Source of the DNA: Candidatus Omnitrophota bacterium
Lineage (GTDB): Bacteria > Omnitrophota > Gorgyraeia > Gygaellales > Profunditerraquicolaceae
DNA length: 25,797 nucleotides
Assembly: GCA_028711825.1 (NCBI GenBank)
Contig: JAQTRM010000016.1
Coordinates: 1-25,797 of the forward strand
Reading direction: 5' to 3'
Position 1 is the first letter of the stretch; every line of letters begins with the position of its first letter. The notes under the pieces were generated by a model. The model worked only from the letters and a program-made list of their open reading frames with translations. It was not told the DNA's origin and did not search any database. The position numbers were made by a program, and so were the translations under genes. This document shows positions 1 through 7,271 of this stretch, one piece after another.

Positions 1-110
1 GGGTGTTTATAAGGTGTTACACCAGTGTGGCCTCGTGGCAGACACCCGGTTTTGTTCAGGCAGGGGTTACACCCGGCGCTAATCGGAATTGCGCCGGTGT
101 TATTTACGTA
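1..110 (+). promoter_or_regulatory. Structured 5' leader upstream of rplT, possible L20 autoregulatory element
   Basis: No convincing gene covers this stretch, and no end of rpmI (L35) is recognisable. It holds three copies of GGTGT (2-6, 13-17, 96-100) and three of the complementary ACACC (19-23, 42-46, 69-73), so several mutually exclusive pairings are possible. The clearest structures are a closing stem GGGTGT 1-6 with ACACCC 42-47, and a hairpin of 69-79 with 91-100 (GGCGC/GCGCC core, 11-base loop, C72 bulged). The second hairpin ends 13 bases before the Shine-Dalgarno AAGGAG (114-119). L20 is known to repress its own operon through RNA structures in several bacteria; assigning that role here is inference. 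Confidence 0.4.
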
Positions 111-126
111 GATAAGGAGAATAATA

Positions 127-474
127 ATGGCAAAAGCTAGTCATAGCGTTGCATCACGCAAAAGAAAGAAAAGAGTATTAAAACAGGCTAAAGGGTTTTG
201 GGGCGATAGCAGCAAGCAATACCAGCAGGCCAAAAGGGTTTTGGTGCACGCCCTCCGTTATGCTTACCGTGACCGTAAGAACAGGAAGCGCCAGTTTCGC
301 AGCCTTTGGATTGTCCGGATTAACGCGGCCTGCCGCGAAGCGGGGATTCCTTACAGCGTATTCATGAATGGGCTTAAAAAATCCAAGATTGCCCTCGACC
401 GCAAGATCCTGGCGGAGCTGGCAGTAAAGGATACTCTGGCCTTTAAAAAACTGGTGGAAACTGTAAAAAAGTAA
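127..474 (+). CDS. rplT: 50S ribosomal protein L20
   Basis: This 115-residue, very basic protein matches ribosomal protein L20 throughout and has about the usual length (near 118). The N-terminal stretch around residues 10-30 carries the basic run RKRKKRVLKQAKGFWG, followed by the helical core with QYQQAKRVLVHALRYAYRDR and the family segment LWIVRINAACRE. L20 binds 23S rRNA early in assembly of the large subunit and, in several bacteria, represses its own operon. The start is fixed by AAGGAG at 114-119, seven bases upstream of ATG. In most genomes infC and rpmI precede it; here the window edge hides them. It is followed after 34 bases by trkA rather than by pheS. Confidence 0.97.
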   Translation: MAKASHSVASRKRKKRVLKQAKGFWGDSSKQYQQAKRVLVHALRYAYRDRKNRKRQFRSLWIVRINAACREAGIPYSVFMNGLKKSKIALDRKILAELAVKDTLAFKKLVETVKK

Positions 475-508
475 GACTCTTTACTTATTACCTCAAAGGG
501 CATAAAGA

Positions 509-1174
509 ATGTATGTTATTATTGTCGGTTGCGGAAGGGTAGGAACAGAGCTGGCCAAGCTTTTATCCGGGGAAGGCCATGATGTGGTGGTGATCGATAA
601 ATCGCATGAAGCGCTTAAGCGCCTCGGGGATACCTTTAACGGCTTGACGATGGTAGGCAATGGTTTCGACCTGGCTCTTCTTAAGCAGGTGGGAATCGAA
701 AAGGCGGACGCCTTCTGCGCGGTAACTGACGGTGACAATACAAATCTTATCAGCGCCCAGGTAGCTAAAAAAATTTTCTCCGTCCCTAAAGTCATCGCCA
801 GGGTATATGACCCCCAACGGGCCAATATTTATTCTTCCCTGGGGCTGGATATTATCAGCGGGACGATGCTTTTTTCCTCGATGTTAAGGGACAAGATTAT
901 TGAAAGCCGCTTTTCCAGTTATCTTATTGAAACCAAGGATCTTGGGGTAATCGAGATTGAGGTAAAAAATGAACTGGTGGGCAAGACAATCCAGGACATC
1001 AACATCCCGGGGGATTTTATTGTAGTGGCTTTACGGCGGATGCAGGGGGTGGTAATCCCGGAGCCAAAGACCGTCCTCAAGAACAAGGATATCCTGATGG
1101 GCGTGCTGAAGGTCTCCAGCCTCCAGGAAGTCCGGGATAAGTTTCATTTAAAAGAAGGCTTGAAGGAAAAATAA
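509..1174 (+). CDS. trkA: TrkA-type potassium uptake regulatory protein (first copy)
   Basis: This 221-residue cytosolic protein has one RCK (TrkA_N) domain over roughly residues 1-120 and a TrkA_C domain over about 135-210. The nucleotide-binding loop GCGRVG sits at residues 7-12, with an acidic end of beta-2 (VVVIDKS), and NGFDLALLKQVGIEKADA follows as in the family. Such subunits form a ring under the TrkH/KtrB channel and gate potassium flux in response to NAD(H) or ATP/ADP. The gene is one base from a second trkA and in line with trkH. E. coli TrkA holds two such halves in one chain; here they are separate genes, suggesting either a heteromeric ring or two regulators. It diverges clearly from the neighbouring copy. 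Confidence 0.93.
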   Translation: MYVIIVGCGRVGTELAKLLSGEGHDVVVIDKSHEALKRLGDTFNGLTMVGNGFDLALLKQVGIEKADAFCAVTDGDNTNLISAQVAKKIFSVPKVIARVYDPQRANIYSSLGLDIISGTMLFSSMLRDKIIESRFSSYLIETKDLGVIEIEVKNELVGKTIQDINIPGDFIVVALRRMQGVVIPEPKTVLKNKDILMGVLKVSSLQEVRDKFHLKEGLKEK

Positions 1175-1175
1175 A

Positions 1176-1838
1176 ATGTATATCGTAATCGTCGGCGCAG
1201 GCAAAGTAGGATATTTTCTGGCCCGCAGGCTGTGCCAGGGAAAGCATACTATTAGTGTTGTGGACCGTGACCGGCAGGTCTGCGAAGATATCGCCAAAGA
1301 ATTGGATGTTCTGGTGATCAACGGCGACGCCTGTGATCCTAAAATACTTGAAGAAGCGGGTATTGCCAGGGCGGATGTCCTGGCGGCGGTGACCGGGGAC
1401 GACGAGGACAATTTGATTATTTGCCAGCTCGCCAAGGAAAGGTTTAGTCTGCAGCGTACAGTAGGCAGGGTAAACAACCCTGATAACGAACATACTTTCA
1501 ACGAGCTGGGCATCGACGTCCCGGTGGATTCCACCAAGATCATCGCCAAGGTTATTGAAGAAGAGGTATCTTTCTCTGATTTCGTGAATTTAATGAGTTT
1601 TAAACGGGGTAAGCTCGCGATTGTGCGCGTGGACCTTCCGGATGATGCCCCGGTGATTAACCGGCAGGTAAAAGATATATCTTTGCCCAAGGATGCGGTG
1701 TTGGTTTCGATCGTGCGGGGCGAAGAAGTTATCCTGCCTAAAGGCGATACCGTGCTGAAGACGGGGGATGATGTTATCGCGCTTACCATGATCGGCAACG
1801 AACCTCAGCTCTTGAGCCTTTTAGCCGGAAAGCTGTAA
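1176..1838 (+). CDS. trkA: TrkA-type potassium uptake regulatory protein (second copy)
   Basis: This 220-residue protein repeats the architecture of the gene before it: an RCK domain with GAGKVG at residues 7-12 and the acidic SVVDRD end of beta-2, then a TrkA_C domain from about residue 135. The segment NGDACDPKILEEAGI is typical of TrkA proteins. It would bind nucleotide in the cytosol and regulate the potassium channel encoded two genes downstream. Only one base separates it from the first trkA, so the two are surely co-transcribed. The two proteins are similar in plan but not near-identical, so this is an old duplication. Four bases after its stop begins a small membrane-protein gene. Confidence 0.93.
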   Translation: MYIVIVGAGKVGYFLARRLCQGKHTISVVDRDRQVCEDIAKELDVLVINGDACDPKILEEAGIARADVLAAVTGDDEDNLIICQLAKERFSLQRTVGRVNNPDNEHTFNELGIDVPVDSTKIIAKVIEEEVSFSDFVNLMSFKRGKLAIVRVDLPDDAPVINRQVKDISLPKDAVLVSIVRGEEVILPKGDTVLKTGDDVIALTMIGNEPQLLSLLAGKL

Positions 1839-1842
1839 AAAG

Positions 1843-1959
1843 ATGAGATTTAAACCTGCCTTAAATGCGGTTTTCGGAATTATCACGGAAATTTTCTATG
1901 TTCTAGTTATCATGCTGGCGGCGTTTTTTATCTGCTGGGCGCTGTATTTCAAGCCATGA
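1843..1959 (+). CDS. 38-residue single-pass membrane microprotein between trkA and trkH
   Basis: An ATG at 1843, four bases after the trkA stop, opens a 38-codon frame ending in TGA at 1957-1959. The product starts MRFKPALNAVFGIITEIF and continues with a hydrophobic stretch at about residues 17-34 that ends ALYFKP, so it should span the membrane once with basic residues at both ends. Its stop overlaps the trkH start in ATGA, which argues for translational coupling and against this being spacer. There is only a weak upstream GGAAAG. I recognise no family. By position and size it resembles accessory peptides such as KdpF of another potassium transporter, and an accessory role for TrkH is a reasonable guess only. 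Confidence 0.6.
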   Translation: MRFKPALNAVFGIITEIFYVLVIMLAAFFICWALYFKP

Positions 1960-3458
1960 TCCTTAAACCTCAACTCGAAGACGTTAAAATTATCGGTTTT
2001 TACCTGGGGAAAATTATCATGGGCTTGGCCCTGGCGATGGTTGTCCCCATTTTTATTTCTTTATGCTGCTGGGAAATCAATCCCGCTCTGGATTTCTTGG
2101 TCGGCATTGAAATTTCCGTGATGCTCGGTCTTATTCTTGTCTGTGTCTGCCGGACGGACAAGGATTTAAACTGGATGCAAGGAATGATTGTGGTGAGCCT
2201 TTCCTGGGTGGCGGCGATGCTTTTGGGCGCGATCCCGATGTATTTAAGCGGCCATTGGAAATCTTTTTTGGACGCCTGTTTTGACGCGATGTCCGGATTT
2301 GCCACTACCGGGCTGGTTCTTGTCCAGGATTTGGAACATATCTCGTATACGCATAACTTTTGGCGCCATTGGATTATGTTCCTGGGAGGGCAGGGGATCG
2401 TGGTGATCGCGCTTTCTTTTTTCGTGCGCGGTTTTTCCGGCGCTTTTAAAATGTACGTAGGGGAGGCGCGGGAAGAAAAAATATTGCCGAACGTTATCAA
2501 TACCTCCAGATTTATCTGGTTGGTAAGCATTGTTTATTTGGTTTTAGGAACCCTGGCCCTGGGGGTGACCGGGATATTGATCGGGATGAAACCATTTAAT
2601 TCTTTGTTTCACGGTGTATGTATTTTTATGACGGCTTTTGATACCGGGGGCTTCAGTCCCCAGTCGCAAAGTATCCTTTATTACCACAGTTTCGCCTATG
2701 AAACGATTACCGTTATCTTAATGGTTTTCGGAGCGCTTAATTTTAAGCTGCATTATCATCTTTGGGCAGGAAACCGTAAAGAGCTTGTGAGGAATATCGA
2801 AACGCGGACCCTTTTTGTTTCTATCGTTGCTATTTTTTCCCTGGTCGCGGTAGGATTGTTCCAGACGGGTGTTTATCCTAAAGCGATCGTTCTTTTCCGA
2901 AAAGGATTTTACCAGCTTATTTCCGGGCATAGCGGGACCGGTTTTCAGACGATTTATGCCCCGCAATTTTCCGCGGACTGGAATCCGTTGGCGTTGGCGG
3001 GAATGATTTTAGCGATGTCTTTGGGGGGAGCGGTTTGTTCGACCACCGGGGCGATCAAGATGTTGCGTATCGGGATTATCTTTAAGGCTTTTAAGGAGGA
3101 TTTAAAAAGAATCATTATGCCGGAGAGGGCGATCGTAATCGAAAAATTCCACCATATCCGTGACGTGTTTTTGGAGGATAAATTGGTGCGGGGCGCTTTA
3201 TTGATCACCGTAGCCTATATCATCTTATACGGTTTCGGAGCCCTGGTGGGGATGTCTTGCGGTTATCCGTTTCTGGGGGCGCTTTTTGAGTCCACTTCCG
3301 CGGCAGCCAACGTGGGATTGTCCTGCGGTATTACCGGGACCGGCATGCCGGCGGCACTTAAAATTACTTATATCCTGCAGATGTGGGTCGGCCGTCTGGA
3401 GTTTATGTCGGTTTTTACCATCCTGGGTTTTATTTTTGCCAGGATCAAGGGGAAATGA
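1956..3458 (+). CDS. trkH: TrkH/KtrB-family potassium uptake channel subunit
   Basis: This 500-residue polytopic membrane protein has the fourfold pore repeat of the Trk/Ktr/HKT superfamily. The pore loops with their selectivity-filter glycines are visible as SGFATTGLVL (about residue 114), AFDTGGFS (about 227), SGHSGTGFQT (about 325) and SAAANVGLSCGI (about 449). It takes up potassium, with possible sodium or proton coupling, and is gated by the TrkA proteins encoded upstream. Its length is close to E. coli TrkH (483). The start overlaps the microprotein stop (ATGA at 1956-1959), and its own stop overlaps the next start in the same way (3455-3458). TrkH and KtrB are hard to tell apart without alignment; length favours TrkH. 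Confidence 0.93.
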   Translation: MILKPQLEDVKIIGFYLGKIIMGLALAMVVPIFISLCCWEINPALDFLVGIEISVMLGLILVCVCRTDKDLNWMQGMIVVSLSWVAAMLLGAIPMYLSGHWKSFLDACFDAMSGFATTGLVLVQDLEHISYTHNFWRHWIMFLGGQGIVVIALSFFVRGFSGAFKMYVGEAREEKILPNVINTSRFIWLVSIVYLVLGTLALGVTGILIGMKPFNSLFHGVCIFMTAFDTGGFSPQSQSILYYHSFAYETITVILMVFGALNFKLHYHLWAGNRKELVRNIETRTLFVSIVAIFSLVAVGLFQTGVYPKAIVLFRKGFYQLISGHSGTGFQTIYAPQFSADWNPLALAGMILAMSLGGAVCSTTGAIKMLRIGIIFKAFKEDLKRIIMPERAIVIEKFHHIRDVFLEDKLVRGALLITVAYIILYGFGALVGMSCGYPFLGALFESTSAAANVGLSCGITGTGMPAALKITYILQMWVGRLEFMSVFTILGFIFARIKGK

Positions 3459-3937
3459 GAAAAATATTTTTTGTTATCTTAAGTGCGGTTTTTTTGGTTT
3501 TTTCGCCCGGAGCAGCCTTCTCCCAGACGTTGAGCAGCAGCGATTTAATCGATAATGCCGGGTTATACGACGGCAAGCTGGTGACCTTTTCCGGTGAAGC
3601 AATCGGTGATATAATGAAAAGAGGGGATTTTGCCTGGGTTAATGTTAGTGACGGCAAGAATTCCCTGGGTGTCTGGATGAGCGCTTCTCTGGCCAAAGAA
3701 ATAGATTTTGCGGGCAGTTATAAAACGCGGGGCGACAAAATCGAGATTGTCGGTGTTTTTCACCGCGCCTGTCCCGAGCACGGCGGGGATCTTGATATAC
3801 ACGCCTGTTCCCTGCGCAAGATTGTTTCCGGCGGGGCGGTTCCGGAAAAAACCGATTTTAAAAAAATTAAATTAAGCATTATTTTATCGGGAGTGTTATT
3901 TTTGATATGGATATTGACTCTCTTCAAGCGCAAGTAA
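3455..3937 (+). CDS. Exported membrane-anchored protein of unknown function, possible OB-fold
   Basis: The likely start is ATG 3455, overlapping the trkH stop, because it opens directly on a signal peptide (MRKIFFVILSAVFLVF, probable cleavage near AFSQ at residue 24). An upstream in-frame ATG at 3383 would add 24 residues inside trkH and hide the signal. The mature part, about residues 36-122, alternates strands in a way that suggests an OB-fold (GKLVTFSGEAIG, WVNVSDGKNSLGVW, DKIEIVGVF) and ends in a cluster of possible metal ligands, HRACPEHGGDLDIHAC at 103-118. A hydrophobic helix at about 139-156 followed by KRK anchors the C-terminus. So the domain should face outside. Its last 31 bases overlap pheS. 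No specific function can be given. Confidence 0.75.
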   Translation: MRKIFFVILSAVFLVFSPGAAFSQTLSSSDLIDNAGLYDGKLVTFSGEAIGDIMKRGDFAWVNVSDGKNSLGVWMSASLAKEIDFAGSYKTRGDKIEIVGVFHRACPEHGGDLDIHACSLRKIVSGGAVPEKTDFKKIKLSIILSGVLFLIWILTLFKRK

Positions 3938-4920
3938 AAAACGATCTGGAAAAGGTTTCTTCCCCGGAAGCATTGGAAGAAGTGCGGGTAAAATACCTGG
4001 GGAGGAAAGGGGTGGTGGCGGAATTGACCGGTTCCATCCCCGGGATCCCGGTTCAGGAAAGGGGCGAGTTCGGGAGGAAAGTGAATGCCTTTAAGTCCGG
4101 ATTACATGAATTGTTCGCGAAGAAAGAGGAATCTTTAAAAGACGGCGAAGCGTTACGCGGAGAAAATATTATTGATATCGGTATGCCGGGGATTGCCCAG
4201 CAAGTAGGCACCCTTCACCCCCTTACCCGGATTACCGACGAAATCTGCTCGGTTTTCAGCAGGATGGGGTTTTCTGTCGCCGAAGGGCCGGAGGTGGAAA
4301 CCGAATATAATAATTTCACTGGGTTGAATATCCCACTGGAGCATCCTTCGCGCGAGGCCTTTGATACTTTTTATTTGAAAGATTACGATAAAAAACTTTT
4401 ACGCAGTCACACCTCTCCGGCGCAAGTCAGGATTATGCAGGAGAAGAAGCCTCCTCTGGCGGTAGTTGTCCCCGGACGGGTATACCGTCCCGACGCGGTG
4501 GACGCTTCCCATTCTTTTATGTTTCATCAGATCGAAGGTCTGATGGTGGGGGAGGGGATAAAATTTTCCGACTTAAAAGGGGTCCTGGAGACTTTCGCTA
4601 AAGCGATATTCGGGGAAGGTATTAAAATGCGTTTTCGTCCGCATTTTTTTCCCTTCACCGAACCTTCGGCGGAAGTGGATATTTCCTGCATTATCTGCGG
4701 AGGCAAGGGTTGTTCGGTTTGCGGCAGGAAAGGGTGGCTTGAGATCCTGGGGTCCGGGATGGTCCATCCGAATGTCTTTAAGCATGTCGCAATCGATGCT
4801 GATAAGTACAGCGGTTTTGCTTTCGGCATGGGCGTGGAAAGGATTGCGATGTTAAAATACGGGATTAACGATATCCGGTTATTTTTTGAGAATGATTTAA
4901 GGTTTTTGAGGCAATTTTAA
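3907..4920 (+). CDS. pheS: Phenylalanine--tRNA ligase alpha subunit
   Basis: This 337-residue protein is the catalytic subunit of the alpha2-beta2 phenylalanyl-tRNA synthetase and has normal bacterial length. An N-terminal helical arm (residues 1-85, including VKYLGRKGVVAEL) would contact tRNA. The class II catalytic core follows, with HPLTRITDEI near residue 100, motif 2 GRVYRPDAVDASHSFMFHQI near 198, and motif 3 GMGVERIAMLKYGINDIR near the end. CIICGGKGCSVCGRKG is the usual glycine- and cysteine-rich loop. ATG 3907 is chosen because it gives the standard N-terminus; it lies inside the end of the preceding gene, a 31-base overlap that suggests coupling. pheT follows after one base. Confidence 0.97.
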   Translation: MDIDSLQAQVKNDLEKVSSPEALEEVRVKYLGRKGVVAELTGSIPGIPVQERGEFGRKVNAFKSGLHELFAKKEESLKDGEALRGENIIDIGMPGIAQQVGTLHPLTRITDEICSVFSRMGFSVAEGPEVETEYNNFTGLNIPLEHPSREAFDTFYLKDYDKKLLRSHTSPAQVRIMQEKKPPLAVVVPGRVYRPDAVDASHSFMFHQIEGLMVGEGIKFSDLKGVLETFAKAIFGEGIKMRFRPHFFPFTEPSAEVDISCIICGGKGCSVCGRKGWLEILGSGMVHPNVFKHVAIDADKYSGFAFGMGVERIAMLKYGINDIRLFFENDLRFLRQF

Positions 4921-4921
4921 T

Positions 4922-6961
4922 ATGAAAACTACTTACCAATGGTTGAAAGATTTTGTTGAGATAAAAATTCCTCCGGAGGAGCTGGCGGATAAACTGACGA
5001 TGGCCGGACTGGAAGTGGTGTTCCTGGAAAAAAAGGGAGATGACTTTGTTTTTGAGATTGAGATTACCTCCAACCGTCCCGATTGGTTGAGCGTTTCGGG
5101 TATTGCCCGTGAAGTGGCGGCAATCACCGGAGGAAAGCTGAAAAACGCCCCTGTTTTTTCCGCTCCCCGGAAGATTCCCGGCAGGAAAATCGCCGGGCTT
5201 TCTATCGAGGTCGGAATTGAAGATAAAAAAGACTGTCCGATTTACCTGGCCAGGATATTGAGGAATGTAAAGGTCGGACCTTCCCCGGAGTGGATAAAGA
5301 AAAGATTGGAATTAGTGGGGTGCCGCAGTATCAATAACGTGGTAGACATTACCAACTATGTTCTTTTTGAATCAGGAGAACCGTTGCATGCTTTCGACCT
5401 TGATAAACTGGCGTCCGGGAAGATAACCGTGCGCCGGGCAAAAGATAAAGAGAAGCTTTTGACTATTGACGGGGCCGAAAACAGCCTTTTACCGGAAAAT
5501 CTGGTAATTGCGGATTCAAACCGCGCGGTTGCGGTTGCCGGGGTAATGGGCGGTAAGGAATCCGAGGTTGATTTCGGGACAAAACATATTTTATTGGAGG
5601 CGGCGCTTTTTAACCCGGTTATTATCAGGCGTTCGCGTCAATTGCTCGGTAAGACAACCGAAGCGAGCTATCGTTTTGAAAGAGGGGTGGATCCGGAGGC
5701 TCCCGAGAGGGCTTCCCGGAGGGCGGCTCAGTTATTGAAAGATCTTTGTGGGGCAGAAGATGCGGGAATGGCTGCCCGCGGTTCTGCGGGGAGAAAGACC
5801 GTAACGGTGGATTTGGATACCGGATATCTTTCCCGGATCCTGGGGGTTTGCCTTGGTTGCGCACAGGCAAAAAAGATCCTCCTGGGATTGGGCTTTAAGG
5901 TCAAGCTTAAGGCAAAAAACGTTTTAAGAGTGGAGGTTCCGTCTTTCCGCCAGGATGTTAAGCAGCCGGTTGATTTGATCGAAGAGATTGCCAGGATTTA
6001 TGGTTATGAAAAAATTCCGAACAGCCTCCCCTTAATTACGCCGGATCCGGATACCGGGAGCCGGAGGGAAATAATTTCAGAAATAAAAAATCTGCTTGTA
6101 GGATTGGGGTTGAGCGAAGCGATTACCTATAGTCTGGTAGACCGGAAGGGGCTGAAGGATGCGGGCCTTGAATCTGAAACGGCACCGCTAAGCGTCATGA
6201 ATCCCTTAAGCCGGGAACAGGAGGTGTTAAGGCCGGGCCTTGCTCTCGGGCTAGGCCGCGCTGTCAGTTTTAACCTTAAGCAGAAACAGGAATATGTGCC
6301 TTTGTTCGAGATCGCCAATGTTTTTAAATCCGGCAAGGAGCCCGAGGAGAAACTTGCCCTTGGAATAGCGCTTAGCGGGACAAAGTCTTTTTTTTCCGGG
6401 GAAGGGCGTGTCCATGACCCCGCGAGCTTTCTGCATCTGAAGGGGATTCTGGAGGCGGTTTTCTCGAAATTGAAATTAACGGGTTATGAATTTGTCAATT
6501 TGCCCGCGGGGAGGGTAGAGATATTCCTTCATAAAAACAAGATCGGGTCGATGCTGGAGCTTGGCCGTCAGGCCTTGGACGCGCTGGAAATAAAAAACCA
6601 TAAAGTTTTTATTTGCGAGCTTTTCCTGGAAAAAGTTTTTTCCTGCGCCCTTCCCGACAAAAAATTTATCTCTCTTCCCAAGTACCCCGGGATTACCCGG
6701 GATATCAGTTTCGTTTTAAAAGAAGAGGTTTCCGTTGAAAGCGTTATTGCCTCGATCAAAGAAAATGGCGGATCTCTCTTGCGGGAAGTTAAGGTCGCGG
6801 ATTATTACCGCGGCAAGCAGATCCCCGCGGGATTCCGGGGATTAACCTTGTCGTGTTTTTACGCTTCGGCCGAGCGCACCCTGACAGAAAAAGAGATCCA
6901 GCCTTCCCACGACCTGGCCTGTGAGTTTTTAAGCCGGAGATTTGAAGTTAAACTAAGGTAA
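4922..6961 (+). CDS. pheT: Phenylalanine--tRNA ligase beta subunit, short form lacking the tRNA-binding domain
   Basis: This 679-residue protein is the beta subunit of phenylalanyl-tRNA synthetase. The N-terminal MAGLEV segment (28-32) is followed within about 15 residues by EIEITSNRPDWLSV, whereas usual bacterial PheT (near 790-800) carries an EMAP/OB-fold tRNA-binding domain of about 110 residues there. The deletion is clean and in frame. The rest is normal: the B3/B4 editing region with NNVVDITNYVLFESGEPLHAFD (about 138-160), the B5 region (about 300-370), the catalytic-like core, and a C-terminal anticodon-binding FDX-ACB domain from about residue 585 with LPKYPGITRDISFVL. One base separates it from pheS. 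After its stop come two hairpins and the 6S RNA promoter. Confidence 0.96.
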   Translation: MKTTYQWLKDFVEIKIPPEELADKLTMAGLEVVFLEKKGDDFVFEIEITSNRPDWLSVSGIAREVAAITGGKLKNAPVFSAPRKIPGRKIAGLSIEVGIEDKKDCPIYLARILRNVKVGPSPEWIKKRLELVGCRSINNVVDITNYVLFESGEPLHAFDLDKLASGKITVRRAKDKEKLLTIDGAENSLLPENLVIADSNRAVAVAGVMGGKESEVDFGTKHILLEAALFNPVIIRRSRQLLGKTTEASYRFERGVDPEAPERASRRAAQLLKDLCGAEDAGMAARGSAGRKTVTVDLDTGYLSRILGVCLGCAQAKKILLGLGFKVKLKAKNVLRVEVPSFRQDVKQPVDLIEEIARIYGYEKIPNSLPLITPDPDTGSRREIISEIKNLLVGLGLSEAITYSLVDRKGLKDAGLESETAPLSVMNPLSREQEVLRPGLALGLGRAVSFNLKQKQEYVPLFEIANVFKSGKEPEEKLALGIALSGTKSFFSGEGRVHDPASFLHLKGILEAVFSKLKLTGYEFVNLPAGRVEIFLHKNKIGSMLELGRQALDALEIKNHKVFICELFLEKVFSCALPDKKFISLPKYPGITRDISFVLKEEVSVESVIASIKENGGSLLREVKVADYYRGKQIPAGFRGLTLSCFYASAERTLTEKEIQPSHDLACEFLSRRFEVKLR

Positions 6962-6962
6962 T

Positions 6963-7000
6963 CCGGGTTAATTCCCGGTGCCCCGTTACGCGCCGCGGGG
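6963..7000 (+). terminator. Two GC-rich hairpins after pheT, possible transcription end
   Basis: Just after the pheT stop, CCGGG 6963-6967 pairs with CCCGG 6974-6978 across a six-base loop, and CCCCG 6981-6985 pairs with CGGGG 6996-7000 across a ten-base loop. Only a weak run of T follows (TTGACTTTTA), and the -35 box of the next promoter starts at 7001. This may end or protect the pheT transcript, but it is not a textbook terminator. Confidence 0.3.
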
Positions 7001-7028
7001 TTGACTTTTACCCCTGATATGCTATACT
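7001..7028 (+). promoter_or_regulatory. Sigma70-type promoter with extended -10 driving 6S RNA
   Basis: TTGACT at 7001-7006 is one mismatch from the -35 consensus, and TATACT at 7023-7028 is one mismatch from the -10 consensus, with a 16-base spacer. A TG at 7020-7021, one base before the -10 box, makes it an extended -10. Transcription should begin near 7034-7037, just upstream of the 6S RNA. It is the best promoter match in the window. Confidence 0.75.
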
Positions 7029-7035
7029 TTTTTTG

Positions 7036-7216
7036 TCAGAAAACAGCTCTTTAAATATCCCTGCGGTGCGCGTTGGACATTTGATAGTTGTTGAACCAAC
7101 ACTATTTTCATGGGAGCCCAATTATTCCTGAGGCACGTGTGCCACGGGATAGGGTACCCACCTGAAACCAAATCGGTTCAGAATGTCAGTCCAACGGCAC
7201 TTTTGCGGGGATTTTT
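7036..7216 (+). ncRNA. ssrS: 6S RNA
   Basis: This non-coding stretch folds as a long, interrupted hairpin of about 180 bases, as expected of 6S RNA, which mimics an open promoter and sequesters the housekeeping RNA polymerase holoenzyme. The closing stem pairs AUCCCUGC 7057-7064 with GCGGGGAU 7205-7212, then 7066-7078 with 7189-7200 (a near-perfect 12 bp with one bulge at 7070). A central open region (7079-7110 and 7161-7188) is the likely polymerase-binding bubble. The apical arm pairs 7111-7119 with 7152-7160, CCTG 7127-7130 with CGGG 7145-7148, and GGCA 7132-7135 with TGCC 7140-7143 around a CGTG tetraloop. The closing stem followed by TTTTT (7212-7216) can end transcription. Location before rarA parallels B. 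subtilis 6S-1. The remaining bases to 7271 show nothing clear. Confidence 0.85.
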
Positions 7217-7271
7217 ATTATGAGGCGGCTCGCAATACGAGGGTCAGGCACAACCAGGTTAATCTATCCGC

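Noticed and set aside
1..81. Open frame G-V-Y-K ending at 81, tested as the end of rpmI
   Set aside because: It lacks any L35-like residues and reads like translated leader structure.
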